From CAZYQW01 sp964649825 (GTDB taxonomy: Bacteria; Planctomycetota; B15-G4; JADJEK01): a stretch of 64,000 nt of DNA. How positions within the stretch are numbered: the stretch's first letter is position 1; each line of letters opens with the position of its first letter. Positions 35,270-47,095 of this stretch are shown in pieces. Location: positions 1 to 64,000 of the forward strand of contig CAZYQW010000038.1 of the NCBI GenBank assembly GCA_964649825.1. Reading direction: 5' to 3'. Position numbers and translations under genes: made by a program. The notes under the pieces were generated by a model. It saw only the letters and a program-made list of their open reading frames with translations, ran no database searches and was not told the origin of the DNA.

Positions 35270-38058
35270 GGGTGCACGTCCATCGCGGCACGCATGCCGA
35301 CGTCTCGGTCCCGGAAGCCGGGCCCCAGATGGAGGCGCGAGCTGGAGCGAGCCGCAATCACGCTACGCAGGAACGAGCCGCCGCGTACGACCCGCGTCCC
35401 GTCCCCGTCGCCCCTGCGCTCGCCGGTGTGGAAGTCAAGCACCGCCCGGTCGTACGAGACCGGCCCGCGATCCCGGCACCATTCACCCACGTTTCCGATC
35501 ATTCCGACGAGCCCGAACCCGTTCGGAAGGAACGCGTCGACCCGCGCGTAGCGGGCGTGACCGTCATCGAGGTTCGGGGAGCAGAGCATTCGTTCGTGGA
35601 TCGCCTCGACGTCGATGCCGCTCACGTCCGCCACGTTTCCAAACCCGACAATCGTCTCCGGTTCGTCACCGGTCGGCCAGATCGTCTCGGTCCCCGCGCG
35701 ATATGCGTGCTCCCACTGCATCTCGGTCGGCAGGACGAGCCCCACGCGGCGGAGCGCGCGCTCTGCCTCGTACCACGAGACGCTCTCGACCGGATGCATC
35801 GGCGTGATCGACGCGTCCTCTTCCTGATCGGCACGTGGCGCACGCCCAACGAAATGGCTCGGGTTTCGCGTGGTCAGCCGCTCCCACTGGGCCTGGGTCA
35901 CCTCGTACTTGGCGAGCAGGTAGGGATGGATGGGAAACGGACTGATCACGTGCGACGGATAATCCGCCCACGGGTCGATGCGGTAGCCGTCGACCGACGA
36001 GCGCTGCGACCCGATCCTCGCCTCGCCCCCGGGAATCAGCACCATCACGACCCCGTGCTCCGGAGTGAGCCTCAAGCGGCCGAGACCGTCTCGCTCGGGA
36101 ACGTCGCCACTCAAAACGTGGGCGAACTCCCATAGGCCGCAGTCGGGATCGGGACCGATCGGGACGAGCCCGTCCTGGCGAACGAGACGAAGGCCGCCGT
36201 ATCGCGGCGCCCGCTCGGGATCCGCGATCTCATCGATCGCCACTGCCCAACGTCTCTCGATATCCTCGGGAACGCGACGGGCCGCCATGAGAGCGAGATC
36301 GATGGATCGAGTCGCGACCGGCAGGAAACCCGGGACCGGCGCGGTCTCGATCAGGCCATCGATCGTGCGCGGCAGCCTCGAGAGCGCGTCGAACAGGACC
36401 TGATCCCCCGCATCGCGGAATCGAAACGTGAGATGCGGTACGTCCAGCCGAGGCCCCTGCGCGATCTCGATTCGTAGCGCCTGCATCCGCGCCAGCAGGA
36501 CGGCGGCCGACTCGCGATCGGGCAGTCGCGCTTCTCCGCGCTCCGCCGCGAGCAGGGTCCGCTCGATCCGATCGGCGAGCGCGGCGAGCATCACCATGCG
36601 CTCCGCTTCGTTCCGGAGGAACCGCTCCTCGCTCGGCGCGGTCGGATCCAGGGGCAGTGCCCGAGCGCGCAGAAGCTCCAGTTCACGAGCGTCGGCGTCA
36701 CGTCGCGACACGATCTCGCGCGCCTCCGCGATGAGATCCTTGACGGCGGGAACGCGGCGTTCGTCGATGGGCCAGAGCATTTCGAACCTGCGCTCGATCG
36801 TCTCCGGCGTGACGGCGTCGGTGAGCAGCCCAAGCGCGCGCGAGCGAGCGTGCGACTCGTGAATGACGGCCACGGCCGCGAGCAAGCTGCCAACAAGTGC
36901 GGCGGCGATCGTCGTGCTCATCGCTCGATTGCGCACGATCCACTTCCTGACCCGGGCCGCCGCACCCACTTCATGAGCACTGACGACGCGTTGCTCCAGG
37001 AAAGCGCGGACATCCGCGGCCATGGCCCGCATGTCCGGGTATCGGTCCTCGCGGCGGCGATGCATGGCGCGTTCGCAGATGGCGACGAGTTCCGGGGCAA
37101 GCCGCGGCCGGACGTCAAGAAGGGGAGGGAGCGATCCGCGGCGAACTCGGCTCAGGATCTCACGGCTCGTCGCCGACTCGCCGGCCGCCGCATAGGGAGG
37201 GTGGCCAGTGAGAAGGTGGTACAGAATCGCACCGACCGAGTAGACGTCCGCCGACGGCCCGAGCTCCGCGATCACTCCTTCTGCCTGCTCGGGCGCCATG
37301 TAGCTCGGGGTGCCGAAAACGTCGCCGTCGATCGTGAGCGTCGCGCGTTCAGGCTCGTTCGCCTCGACCGGCGGCGAACCGCAACCTGACGCGCGAGCGA
37401 GACCCCAATCGACGACGTAGACCTCGCCGAACTCGCCGAGCATGACGTTCGCGGGCTTCAGGTCTCGGTGAACGACGCCCAGCGAATGAGCGTACGCCAT
37501 TGCATCGCAGACTCTCGCCATGACGTCCAGAGCTCGAGCCAGCGTCCAATCCCCCCCACGCTCGTGATGACGTACGATCGCGTCCTTGAGGGTGATCCCG
37601 CGGATCAGGCGCATCGTGAAGAAAGGGCGGTCGTCGCCGGTTCTGCCGATGTCGTGAACCGGAACGACGCCGGGGTGATCGAGGAGACACGTAACACGGG
37701 CCTCGGCGAGGAAACGTCGCCGAGATGACTCGTCGAGTCGGTGATGCACCTTCATCGCAAGTTCGCGGTCGAGGGTCGTGTCGCGCACCCGCAGCACCGT
37801 ACCCGTGCCACCGCGGCCAACGACGTCGTGTACCTCGTAGCGAGCGAAACCGTTCGTACTTCGTCCGTCGGGTTCCGACGCACCCTCCACCACGGCCGGC
37901 GGAACGGTCAGCGCCGCGTGCGACAGGTACTCGCGCGCGATGGCCGCCTCGTGGTCCGGGAACCGTGCCAGGTAGAACGAGAGTGGAAGGACCCCACCGC
38001 CCTCGAGGTCGGCGGAGAGTCGGACCAGGAAATCGCAGATCGCCGCAGCTTCCGTCAT
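35266..38058 (-). CDS. Transmembrane Ser/Thr protein kinase with C-terminal FGE/SUMF1-like domain
   Basis: About 930 residues from ATG 38058. The N-terminal 70 residues contain SFYLARFPDHEAAIAREYL, a short helical segment often preceding planctomycete kinases. The kinase domain (about 75-340) has VGRGGTGTVLRV, LAMKVHHR, VVHRDLKPANVML, VVDWGLAR in place of DFG, and GTPSYMAPEQAEG. A membrane helix lies at about 380-400. A helical stretch leads to the FGE-like domain (about 670-928): VVMVLIPGGEARIGS, YEVTQAQWERLT, LPTEMQWEHAYRAG, GNVGEWCRDRGP, VVRGGSF and a final DVGMRAAM. The FGE part should lie outside the membrane. ATG 38067 and earlier starts are possible. The gene overlaps the ECF sigma gene by 4 bp. 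Confidence 0.9.
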   Translation of the reverse strand: MTEAAAICDFLVRLSADLEGGGVLPLSFYLARFPDHEAAIAREYLSHAALTVPPAVVEGASEPDGRSTNGFARYEVHDVVGRGGTGTVLRVRDTTLDRELAMKVHHRLDESSRRRFLAEARVTCLLDHPGVVPVHDIGRTGDDRPFFTMRLIRGITLKDAIVRHHERGGDWTLARALDVMARVCDAMAYAHSLGVVHRDLKPANVMLGEFGEVYVVDWGLARASGCGSPPVEANEPERATLTIDGDVFGTPSYMAPEQAEGVIAELGPSADVYSVGAILYHLLTGHPPYAAAGESATSREILSRVRRGSLPPLLDVRPRLAPELVAICERAMHRRREDRYPDMRAMAADVRAFLEQRVVSAHEVGAAARVRKWIVRNRAMSTTIAAALVGSLLAAVAVIHESHARSRALGLLTDAVTPETIERRFEMLWPIDERRVPAVKDLIAEAREIVSRRDADARELELLRARALPLDPTAPSEERFLRNEAERMVMLAALADRIERTLLAAERGEARLPDRESAAVLLARMQALRIEIAQGPRLDVPHLTFRFRDAGDQVLFDALSRLPRTIDGLIETAPVPGFLPVATRSIDLALMAARRVPEDIERRWAVAIDEIADPERAPRYGGLRLVRQDGLVPIGPDPDCGLWEFAHVLSGDVPERDGLGRLRLTPEHGVVMVLIPGGEARIGSQRSSVDGYRIDPWADYPSHVISPFPIHPYLLAKYEVTQAQWERLTTRNPSHFVGRAPRADQEEDASITPMHPVESVSWYEAERALRRVGLVLPTEMQWEHAYRAGTETIWPTGDEPETIVGFGNVADVSGIDVEAIHERMLCSPNLDDGHARYARVDAFLPNGFGLVGMIGNVGEWCRDRGPVSYDRAVLDFHTGERRGDGDGTRVVRGGSFLRSVIAARSSSRLHLGPGFRDRDVGMRAAMDVHP

Positions 38059-38263
38059 GGTGACCATTCCGCACACGGCCGGTTCCATGCCGCATGGGCC
38101 CGACATTAGACCACGCCCCGCAAGATCCCGAGGTTCCGAAGATCGTCCTGTCTCTTCCGGATTCCCGTCCAGTCGCATCCGCGATGGCGCACTCCAGTAC
38201 CACAAGACCGAGTACCACGAGCCGCAAGTCTACGAGCTCGTCCGACCACGAGGAAATGACCCC

Positions 38264-39538
38264 ATGAGTCTCGACCCGTCTCATCGTGACCTCTCGACGC
38301 GAACGAAGCGCATCCGCTCGCTCGCGCGGCAGATCGTGTTGGCGATGCTCGTCACGCCGGCCGCGGACGCGCAACCGTGCTTCGGGCCGGACCAGCTGGT
38401 CGGCCCATGCTGTCAGATCGCGAACCCGAGTCTCCCGATCTTCCCGGGCGTGCAGCTCCCGGGGCTGGGGATCTGCTTTAGCAACTGCCAGTCGTCGACC
38501 ACGAACAACTTGCGCGTCGATTGGCCATCTCCGACGCTCCTGTCCTGCACGTCGTACGCCACCACCATCACCGTGACCGACACGAACAGCACGCTACCCA
38601 TCCTGACCGGAACGATGATCCTCGACTACACGCGGACATTCGAGGAGGTCGACCCGAACGGGAACTTCCATCAAGTTTGGCGCTTCGCGGTCAAGGTCGA
38701 TCTCGGACCGGCGCTGGTCGGCATCGCGCTGCCCTGTCCGACTCCGCTGTGCATCCACCCGTTCGGACCACAGCCGACCGCGTTCTTCTACGGCTACCTC
38801 GACTATGCGCAGCCGTGCGGCGGGGCCATCACCGAGAACGCACTCGTACTTCACCACGCGTGCGACTTCTTCATCCATCGGCCCGCGCTCTCAAGCCAAC
38901 CGGGAGCGTTCCATCCCAACGAATCGTATGCGATCGTCGCCCCGGTCTCGGCGGCGCAGCCGTTCGTCATCGGCAACAACATTCCCGCGAGCGGACCACT
39001 GTTTGGCGAAGGAGTCCGCACAACGCCGCCGATCCTGCCCTCGATCTGCCTCGCGACGGATCAGGTCTCGAACGGACAGATGACCCTTCTCGGGGCCGGG
39101 TGCCTGTGCCCGTTCGGCTCCTCGCCGCAGCAGTATTGGCTGCGCACGTTCTCCGGTCAGTTGTCCTGCCCGTTGACCAGCGGGGCTCCCGGCAACTTCA
39201 CCGCTCTGAACGTCGGGTTTCCGAACCTCCTCCCCTGGTTTCAGCTGATGTCGGCCAGCATCGGCCGCTGGACGAACGCCAATCTCTATCCGGGGAACGA
39301 GAGCGCATGGGCCGACGAAGGACTGTTTCTTCAGAACACCGCATGCACCGGTCCGATCGTGACCGTCCAATACGGCGGCTCGACCCGCTTCGGTTGGATG
39401 CTCAACCATCCCGTCCTGATCGGTGGCCACACCGACCTCGCGTCGAACTACTTCGCTCCCGTTGGTGGGCCCTATCCGTTCCCGATCTTCGGAAACGTCA
39501 CCCCGACTGACCAAGTCACGTTCGTCAACGTTCCGTAA
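38264..39538 (+). CDS. Secreted Cys-rich hypothetical protein
   Basis: 424 residues. After a polar, Arg-rich start comes a signal-peptide-like stretch (RSLARQIVLAMLVTPAADAQ). The mature part is beta-rich with many cysteines, beginning with QPCFGPDQLVGPCCQIANPS and including CFSNC, CLCPFG and NTACTG, suggesting disulfide bonds. Ser/Thr/Asn/Pro content is high, as in extracellular planctomycete proteins. No family is recognised. ATG 38264 is supported by GAGGA about 10 nt upstream. It is divergent from the kinase-FGE gene, sharing a 205-bp control region. Confidence 0.7.
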   Translation: MSLDPSHRDLSTRTKRIRSLARQIVLAMLVTPAADAQPCFGPDQLVGPCCQIANPSLPIFPGVQLPGLGICFSNCQSSTTNNLRVDWPSPTLLSCTSYATTITVTDTNSTLPILTGTMILDYTRTFEEVDPNGNFHQVWRFAVKVDLGPALVGIALPCPTPLCIHPFGPQPTAFFYGYLDYAQPCGGAITENALVLHHACDFFIHRPALSSQPGAFHPNESYAIVAPVSAAQPFVIGNNIPASGPLFGEGVRTTPPILPSICLATDQVSNGQMTLLGAGCLCPFGSSPQQYWLRTFSGQLSCPLTSGAPGNFTALNVGFPNLLPWFQLMSASIGRWTNANLYPGNESAWADEGLFLQNTACTGPIVTVQYGGSTRFGWMLNHPVLIGGHTDLASNYFAPVGGPYPFPIFGNVTPTDQVTFVNVP

Positions 39539-39864
39539 GCAGACGCGAAGGCGGTTCGCCCCCGTTCACCTCGGGTGCACCCGCCTGCCGGCCCTCCAGA
39601 CGCGTTCGATCCGAAGACGCTCTGGACGGCCGTGATGCGATCTTCGATGTCCGCGCACGATTGGGCCGATGGGCTCGGTAGCCGCAGCATCCCGTCGCCT
39701 CCGCAGGGACAACCTGTGCCAACGGGCGCCAACTACGCCAAGGCTTGTGAAAGCAGACCTCGGCGTCGATCCCGTCGACAGCCGCGCGCGACGTTCGCGG
39801 ACCGAGGGCGATACCCGCCGACCGTTCCCTCGCGACCGATCTCGGTTGCTTCAATAAGACGCAA
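39539..39864. other. Intergenic region, no feature seen
   Basis: Lies between the Cys-rich protein gene and the rRNA operon terminator. Open frames on both strands have no family-like sequence or ribosome sites. I see no promoter or strong hairpin. Confidence 0.5.
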
Positions 39865-39911
39865 AATGCAAAACGAAAGGGTTCGTCATCCCTCTCGGGA
39901 GGACGAACCCT
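39865..39911 (-). terminator. Intrinsic terminator of the rRNA operon
   Basis: On the minus strand AGGGTTCGTC pairs with GACGAACCCT (39878-39887 / 39902-39911) around a second short stem, followed by TTTCGTTTTGCATTTTGC. It lies about 10 bp after the 5S rRNA 3' end. Confidence 0.85.
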
Positions 39912-39921
39912 CGTTGTATAG

Positions 39922-40033
39922 CCCCGGCGATAACCTACTCTCTCAGCGGTCTGCCAATACCATCGGCTCGAACTGCGTAACGACCGTGTTCGGAATGGGA
40001 ACGGGTGTGGCCAGATCGATATCGTCACCGGGA
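39922..40033 (-). rRNA. rrf: 5S ribosomal RNA
   Basis: About 112 nt. The 5' strand CCCGGTGACGAT pairs with the 3' end ATCGCCGGGG. Conserved internal sequence CCACACCCGTTCCCATTCCGAACACGG marks helix III and loop B/C. Ends are set by the closing stem and may be off by one or two bases. Confidence 0.92.
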
Positions 40034-40044
40034 ATTTTGTAAGG

Positions 40045-40059
40045 TCGAATCGTGGAATC
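40045..40059 (-). promoter_or_regulatory. 3' arm of the 23S processing stem
   Basis: This 15-bp segment (GATTCCACGATTCGA on the minus strand) is the exact complement of 43223-43237 upstream of 23S. The two would pair in the precursor and form an RNase III-type processing stem enclosing 23S. Confidence 0.7.
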
Positions 40060-40122
40060 TCATCACTCTGTCGTCGCGGCGACCGTCCCAACTCCCCGAG
40101 TGGAATCGGGAAGCGGAGAAAA

Positions 40123-43120
<2,998 letters not shown>

Positions 43121-43222
43121 ATTTTGTCCTTTTACCGTGCTCCAACGATACAGCAAGCCATATCGCCGATGCACGGTGCATTGGGAATCTCTATTGACGC
43201 TCGTCGCGTCGCCGTCGTGATG

Positions 43223-43237
43223 GATTCCACGATTCGA
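43223..43237 (-). promoter_or_regulatory. 5' arm of the 23S processing stem
   Basis: On the minus strand TCGAATCGTGGAATC, complementary over 15 bp to the segment between 23S and 5S (40045-40059). It directly follows a boxA-like element. Confidence 0.7.
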
Positions 43238-43250
43238 TTGTCAAAGATCA
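43237..43250 (-). promoter_or_regulatory. boxA-like antitermination element before 23S
   Basis: Minus strand TGATCTTTGACAAT resembles rRNA boxA (TG(C/T)TCTTTGAAAA type), and a second copy, TGATCTTTGAAAAG, lies in the 16S leader. Such elements load the NusB/S10 antitermination complex. Confidence 0.55.
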
Positions 43251-43330
43251 AGATACTGAGCATTGGCTCAGGGTCGCCCCCATAACTAGGATGCGACCGA
43301 ATTCTATCGGTTTGCAGGTGCCGCGGAGGT

Positions 43331-43407
43331 TGGTGGAGGCGACAGGATTCGAACCTGCGACCTTCTCCGTGCAAGGGAGACGCTCTTCCAGACTGAGCTA
43401 CGCCCCC
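43331..43407 (-). tRNA. tRNA-Ala (anticodon TGC)
   Basis: Minus strand cloverleaf with acceptor GGGGGCG / CGCCTCC (one G-T pair), D-arm GTAGCTCAGTCTGG, anticodon loop CTTGCAC (TGC) and T-arm GGTTCGAATCC. CCA is encoded. It is the second tRNA in the 16S-23S spacer. Confidence 0.95.
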
Positions 43408-43472
43408 AGCAAATGGACTCCCGAATGGAGTTCAGGGGACGAAGCACTGCCTGACCTCGCTCACAAATGTAG

Positions 43473-43549
43473 TGGTGGGCCTCGATGGACTCGAACCATC
43501 GACCTTACGCTTATCAGGCGTACGCTCTAACCACCTGAGCTAGAGGCCC
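43473..43549 (-). tRNA. tRNA-Ile (anticodon GAT)
   Basis: Minus strand cloverleaf with acceptor GGGCCTC / GAGGCCC, D-arm TAGCTCAGGTGGTTAGAGC, anticodon loop CTGATAA (GAT) and T-arm GGTTCGAGTCC. CCA is encoded. It is the first tRNA of the spacer, in the common Ile-Ala order. Confidence 0.95.
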
Positions 43550-43579
43550 GGGTGCTCCGCGGCATCGCGTGAATAAGAG

Positions 43580-43594
43580 GTAGATAGCCTGCTC
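43580..43594 (-). promoter_or_regulatory. 3' arm of the 16S processing stem
   Basis: On the minus strand GAGCAGGCTATCTAC, the exact complement of 15 bases in the 16S leader (45342-45356). Pairing would enclose 16S in a precursor stem for RNase III-type cleavage. Confidence 0.7.
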
Positions 43595-43653
43595 ACACAT
43601 CGCGTGTGCTGATGATCCGGTTGCGACCGTGTGAACGATCGTCCGGAGATTTA

Positions 43654-45210
<1,557 letters not shown>

Positions 45211-45341
45211 AGTCAGTTTTGACTTCTCGAGGTTTGATGAGTCGATGTGTCGCCGCGTCCTGGGGGGGACACGGAAGACATCGACTCTCGCATATAAAGA
45301 TGCATCCCAAAGGGATGAGGCATCTCACACGCTCTGCTTTA

Positions 45342-45356
45342 GAGCAGGCTATCTAC
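45342..45356 (-). promoter_or_regulatory. 5' arm of the 16S processing stem
   Basis: GTAGATAGCCTGCTC on the minus strand, complementary over 15 bp to 43580-43594 downstream of 16S. It immediately follows the leader boxA-like element. Confidence 0.7.
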
Positions 45357-45369
45357 TTTTCAAAGATCA
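45356..45369 (-). promoter_or_regulatory. boxA-like antitermination element in the 16S leader
   Basis: Minus strand TGATCTTTGAAAAG, close to the boxA consensus of rRNA leaders, about 50 nt downstream of the proximal promoter's predicted start. Confidence 0.6.
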
Positions 45370-45425
45370 ACTTGTGCCGACGTCGCATCGGTCGGCCTCG
45401 CCGGTTCATGGCGAGCGAGAGAAAC

Positions 45426-45453
45426 ATACTAGAGATCTCTCACTCGCTTTCAA
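45426..45453 (-). promoter_or_regulatory. Proximal rRNA promoter (P2)
   Basis: TTGAAA (45448-45453) and TAGTAT (45426-45431) with a 16-bp spacer on the minus strand. Transcription would start about 210 nt upstream of mature 16S. Confidence 0.65.
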
Positions 45454-45478
45454 CGTCGTCTTGTCGGTTTTCTTTGGG

Positions 45479-45495
45479 AGACCTCAAGGAGGTCT
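45479..45495. repeat. Inverted repeat between the rRNA promoters
   Basis: AGACCTC and GAGGTCT flank 3 bp, between P1 and P2. No T-run follows, so it is more likely an operator-like site or chance structure than a terminator. Confidence 0.4.
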
Positions 45496-45548
45496 CGCGC
45501 TGAACCGCCAGCACTCGGGCAACTTTGTCGCCTCGGTCGAGAAGGGGG

Positions 45549-45576
45549 AGTCTACGTGAAGCCAGGTGCGAGTCAA
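45549..45576 (-). promoter_or_regulatory. Distal rRNA promoter (P1)
   Basis: TTGACT (45571-45576) and TAGACT (45549-45554) with a 16-bp spacer on the minus strand, 59 bp after the stop of the L,D-transpeptidase gene. The -10 hexamer equals that of the tRNA-Asn promoter. Confidence 0.6.
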
Positions 45577-45634
45577 GAGCTCGAAAGGCGAAAAAGCTGA
45601 GGTTTGCGAGATTCGCTCTTTGCTGCGCGCGCTC

Positions 45635-46630
45635 CTAGTCGACGATTTGTACTTGGGTTCCTTCGGGCACCCATTCGAAGAGCTGCTCGACGTCCGGGTT
45701 GCGCATCCGCACGCAACCAAGGCTGGCGGCCGTTCCGACGCTGTCCGGTTCGTTCGTACCGTGGATTCCGAGCCCAACATGCGGCCCGTTCGGCTCGAAA
45801 CCCAGCCATCGGGTGCCGATCGCGTATCCCTCATCGCCGAAATGCAGGATCTGGCCTGTCTCCGGGTTTCGCCACGGGGCCTTCTTCATCGGCGCGCGGA
45901 TGGTAAAGGTCCCGGCCGGGGTCCGTCCCTCGCGTCCGATTCCCACCGGGAACTCGGCGATCAGCCCATCCCCCACGTACGCGCGTAGGAGGAACCCCGA
46001 CTTGGAGACCCAGATGCGGACGGGGGACTTCGGGGCCTTCAGCTCCTGGTCCGGGTAGATCGTGTCGTTCTGGAGTCCGTTGAGCCAACGAAGCAGCCCT
46101 GGAGTGGTCTCCACCCCGTGCTCCTTCTTCAGCTTCCCACAGATCTTCGCGAGCGCGTCGCCCCGAACTACGCGGTAGGAGACGGATGCCTCCGGCAGCC
46201 GCAGAGCTTGCGGCGCCGCATCGGCAGCGAGTCGCACGAGCTTGTGGCGACTCTCGTGATCGACGGGAACGACGGCGACGAGACGGGACAGCGCGGTCCA
46301 ACGCGACGCGGGGCTGGGGTCCGTGGAGGCGAGGAGCAGCGCGCGCGCCCACTCGCCTTCGGCGCCGGGCTCGGAGCCGGTCGCGATCGGCTGGAGCTGC
46401 TCGGCATTGGGAAGCTCTCGACCCGCCACGAGCTCCTTCGTGGCGCGCTCGAGCGTCTCACGACGACTCGGCGCCGCCGGTTCATCGGGCTTCATTCCGC
46501 TCTCGCCCTTGTCCGCTTTCGCGGTCGCGGCCTGAGTCGGATTCGCTTCGCCGGCCGACGAACAGCCGAACTGGCGAACGCCGAAGTAGATCAGCCCGAC
46601 GAACAGAACGAGGACGACGATGTCACGCAT
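45635..46630 (-). CDS. L,D-transpeptidase (YkuD domain) with LysM-like region
   Basis: 331 residues. A hydrophobic N-terminal segment (residues 4-18) is a membrane anchor or signal peptide; Cys23 follows but without a canonical lipobox. A low-complexity linker and helical region lead to a LysM-like module at about 150-200 (VSYRVVRGDALAKICGKL). The YkuD domain shows FPVGIGREGRTPAGTFTI, IGTRWLGFEPNGPHVGLGIHGTN and the catalytic SLGCVRM with Cys306. These enzymes make 3-3 peptide crosslinks or attach proteins to peptidoglycan, so the gene suggests a peptidoglycan wall. It ends just upstream of the rRNA promoters. The 465-bp region before its start has a terminator for pheT. Confidence 0.88.
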   Translation of the reverse strand: MRDIVVLVLFVGLIYFGVRQFGCSSAGEANPTQAATAKADKGESGMKPDEPAAPSRRETLERATKELVAGRELPNAEQLQPIATGSEPGAEGEWARALLLASTDPSPASRWTALSRLVAVVPVDHESRHKLVRLAADAAPQALRLPEASVSYRVVRGDALAKICGKLKKEHGVETTPGLLRWLNGLQNDTIYPDQELKAPKSPVRIWVSKSGFLLRAYVGDGLIAEFPVGIGREGRTPAGTFTIRAPMKKAPWRNPETGQILHFGDEGYAIGTRWLGFEPNGPHVGLGIHGTNEPDSVGTAASLGCVRMRNPDVEQLFEWVPEGTQVQIVD

Positions 46631-47095
46631 CTTGCGGCTCCTACTGGTAGGAGAGCCAGCATGACGCGGGCGATTGCACGGTCAAGGGCGACCACCCGCG
46701 CGGCGGGAACCCGCCCACCAACAAAGAAAGAGCCCGGGCTCGAGAGCTCCGGACTCTTCTTGAAGAAACCTCCGCTCGTGCCGTCGAACGAAGTCGTAGC
46801 GAAACCCTGCGTTCAAAGTGGGGTCCGCAGGACGGCTTGCTCACGATCGGCCCTCGGACCGCGTGGTGATCCACCGAATCCAATGTAGGATCCCGTGCGA
46901 ACGAACTATCGGTTCGCCTTGTTGACTTGTGCGACGAACACAGCAGAGGCAACTCGAAGACTGTAGCCCGCTGAACGAAGCGCGGCAAGCAGTTCAGCAT
47001 GGCCGCGGGCCCTGACATTCGATCGTCCGATGTTGACTTTTGCGTCGTTTTCGGCCTCGAAGGGCACCCTGGCTCCAGGGACACCACGTCGCTGA
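46631..47095. other. Intergenic region between pheT and the L,D-transpeptidase gene
   Basis: Contains the terminator at 46724-46758. The longest open frame (minus strand 46641-47087) is Ser/Arg-rich, runs through the terminator and shows no family features, so it is not annotated as a gene. Confidence 0.5.
46724..46758 (-). terminator. Intrinsic terminator of the aspS-pheT unit
   Basis: On the minus strand AAGAGTCCGG pairs with CCGGGCTCTT (one G-U) around an 11-nt loop, followed by TCTTTG. It lies about 340 bp beyond the pheT stop, leaving a long 3' UTR. Confidence 0.6.

Noticed and set aside
45635..46630. SLGC instead of SHGC in the L,D-transpeptidase as a defect
   Set aside because: The residue after Ser varies naturally in YkuD proteins (SxGC-(I/V)-RM); catalytic Cys and following Arg are present.
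46641..47087. 148-residue minus-strand open frame between pheT and the L,D-transpeptidase
   Set aside because: Ser/Arg-rich, crosses the terminator hairpin and has no recognisable family.
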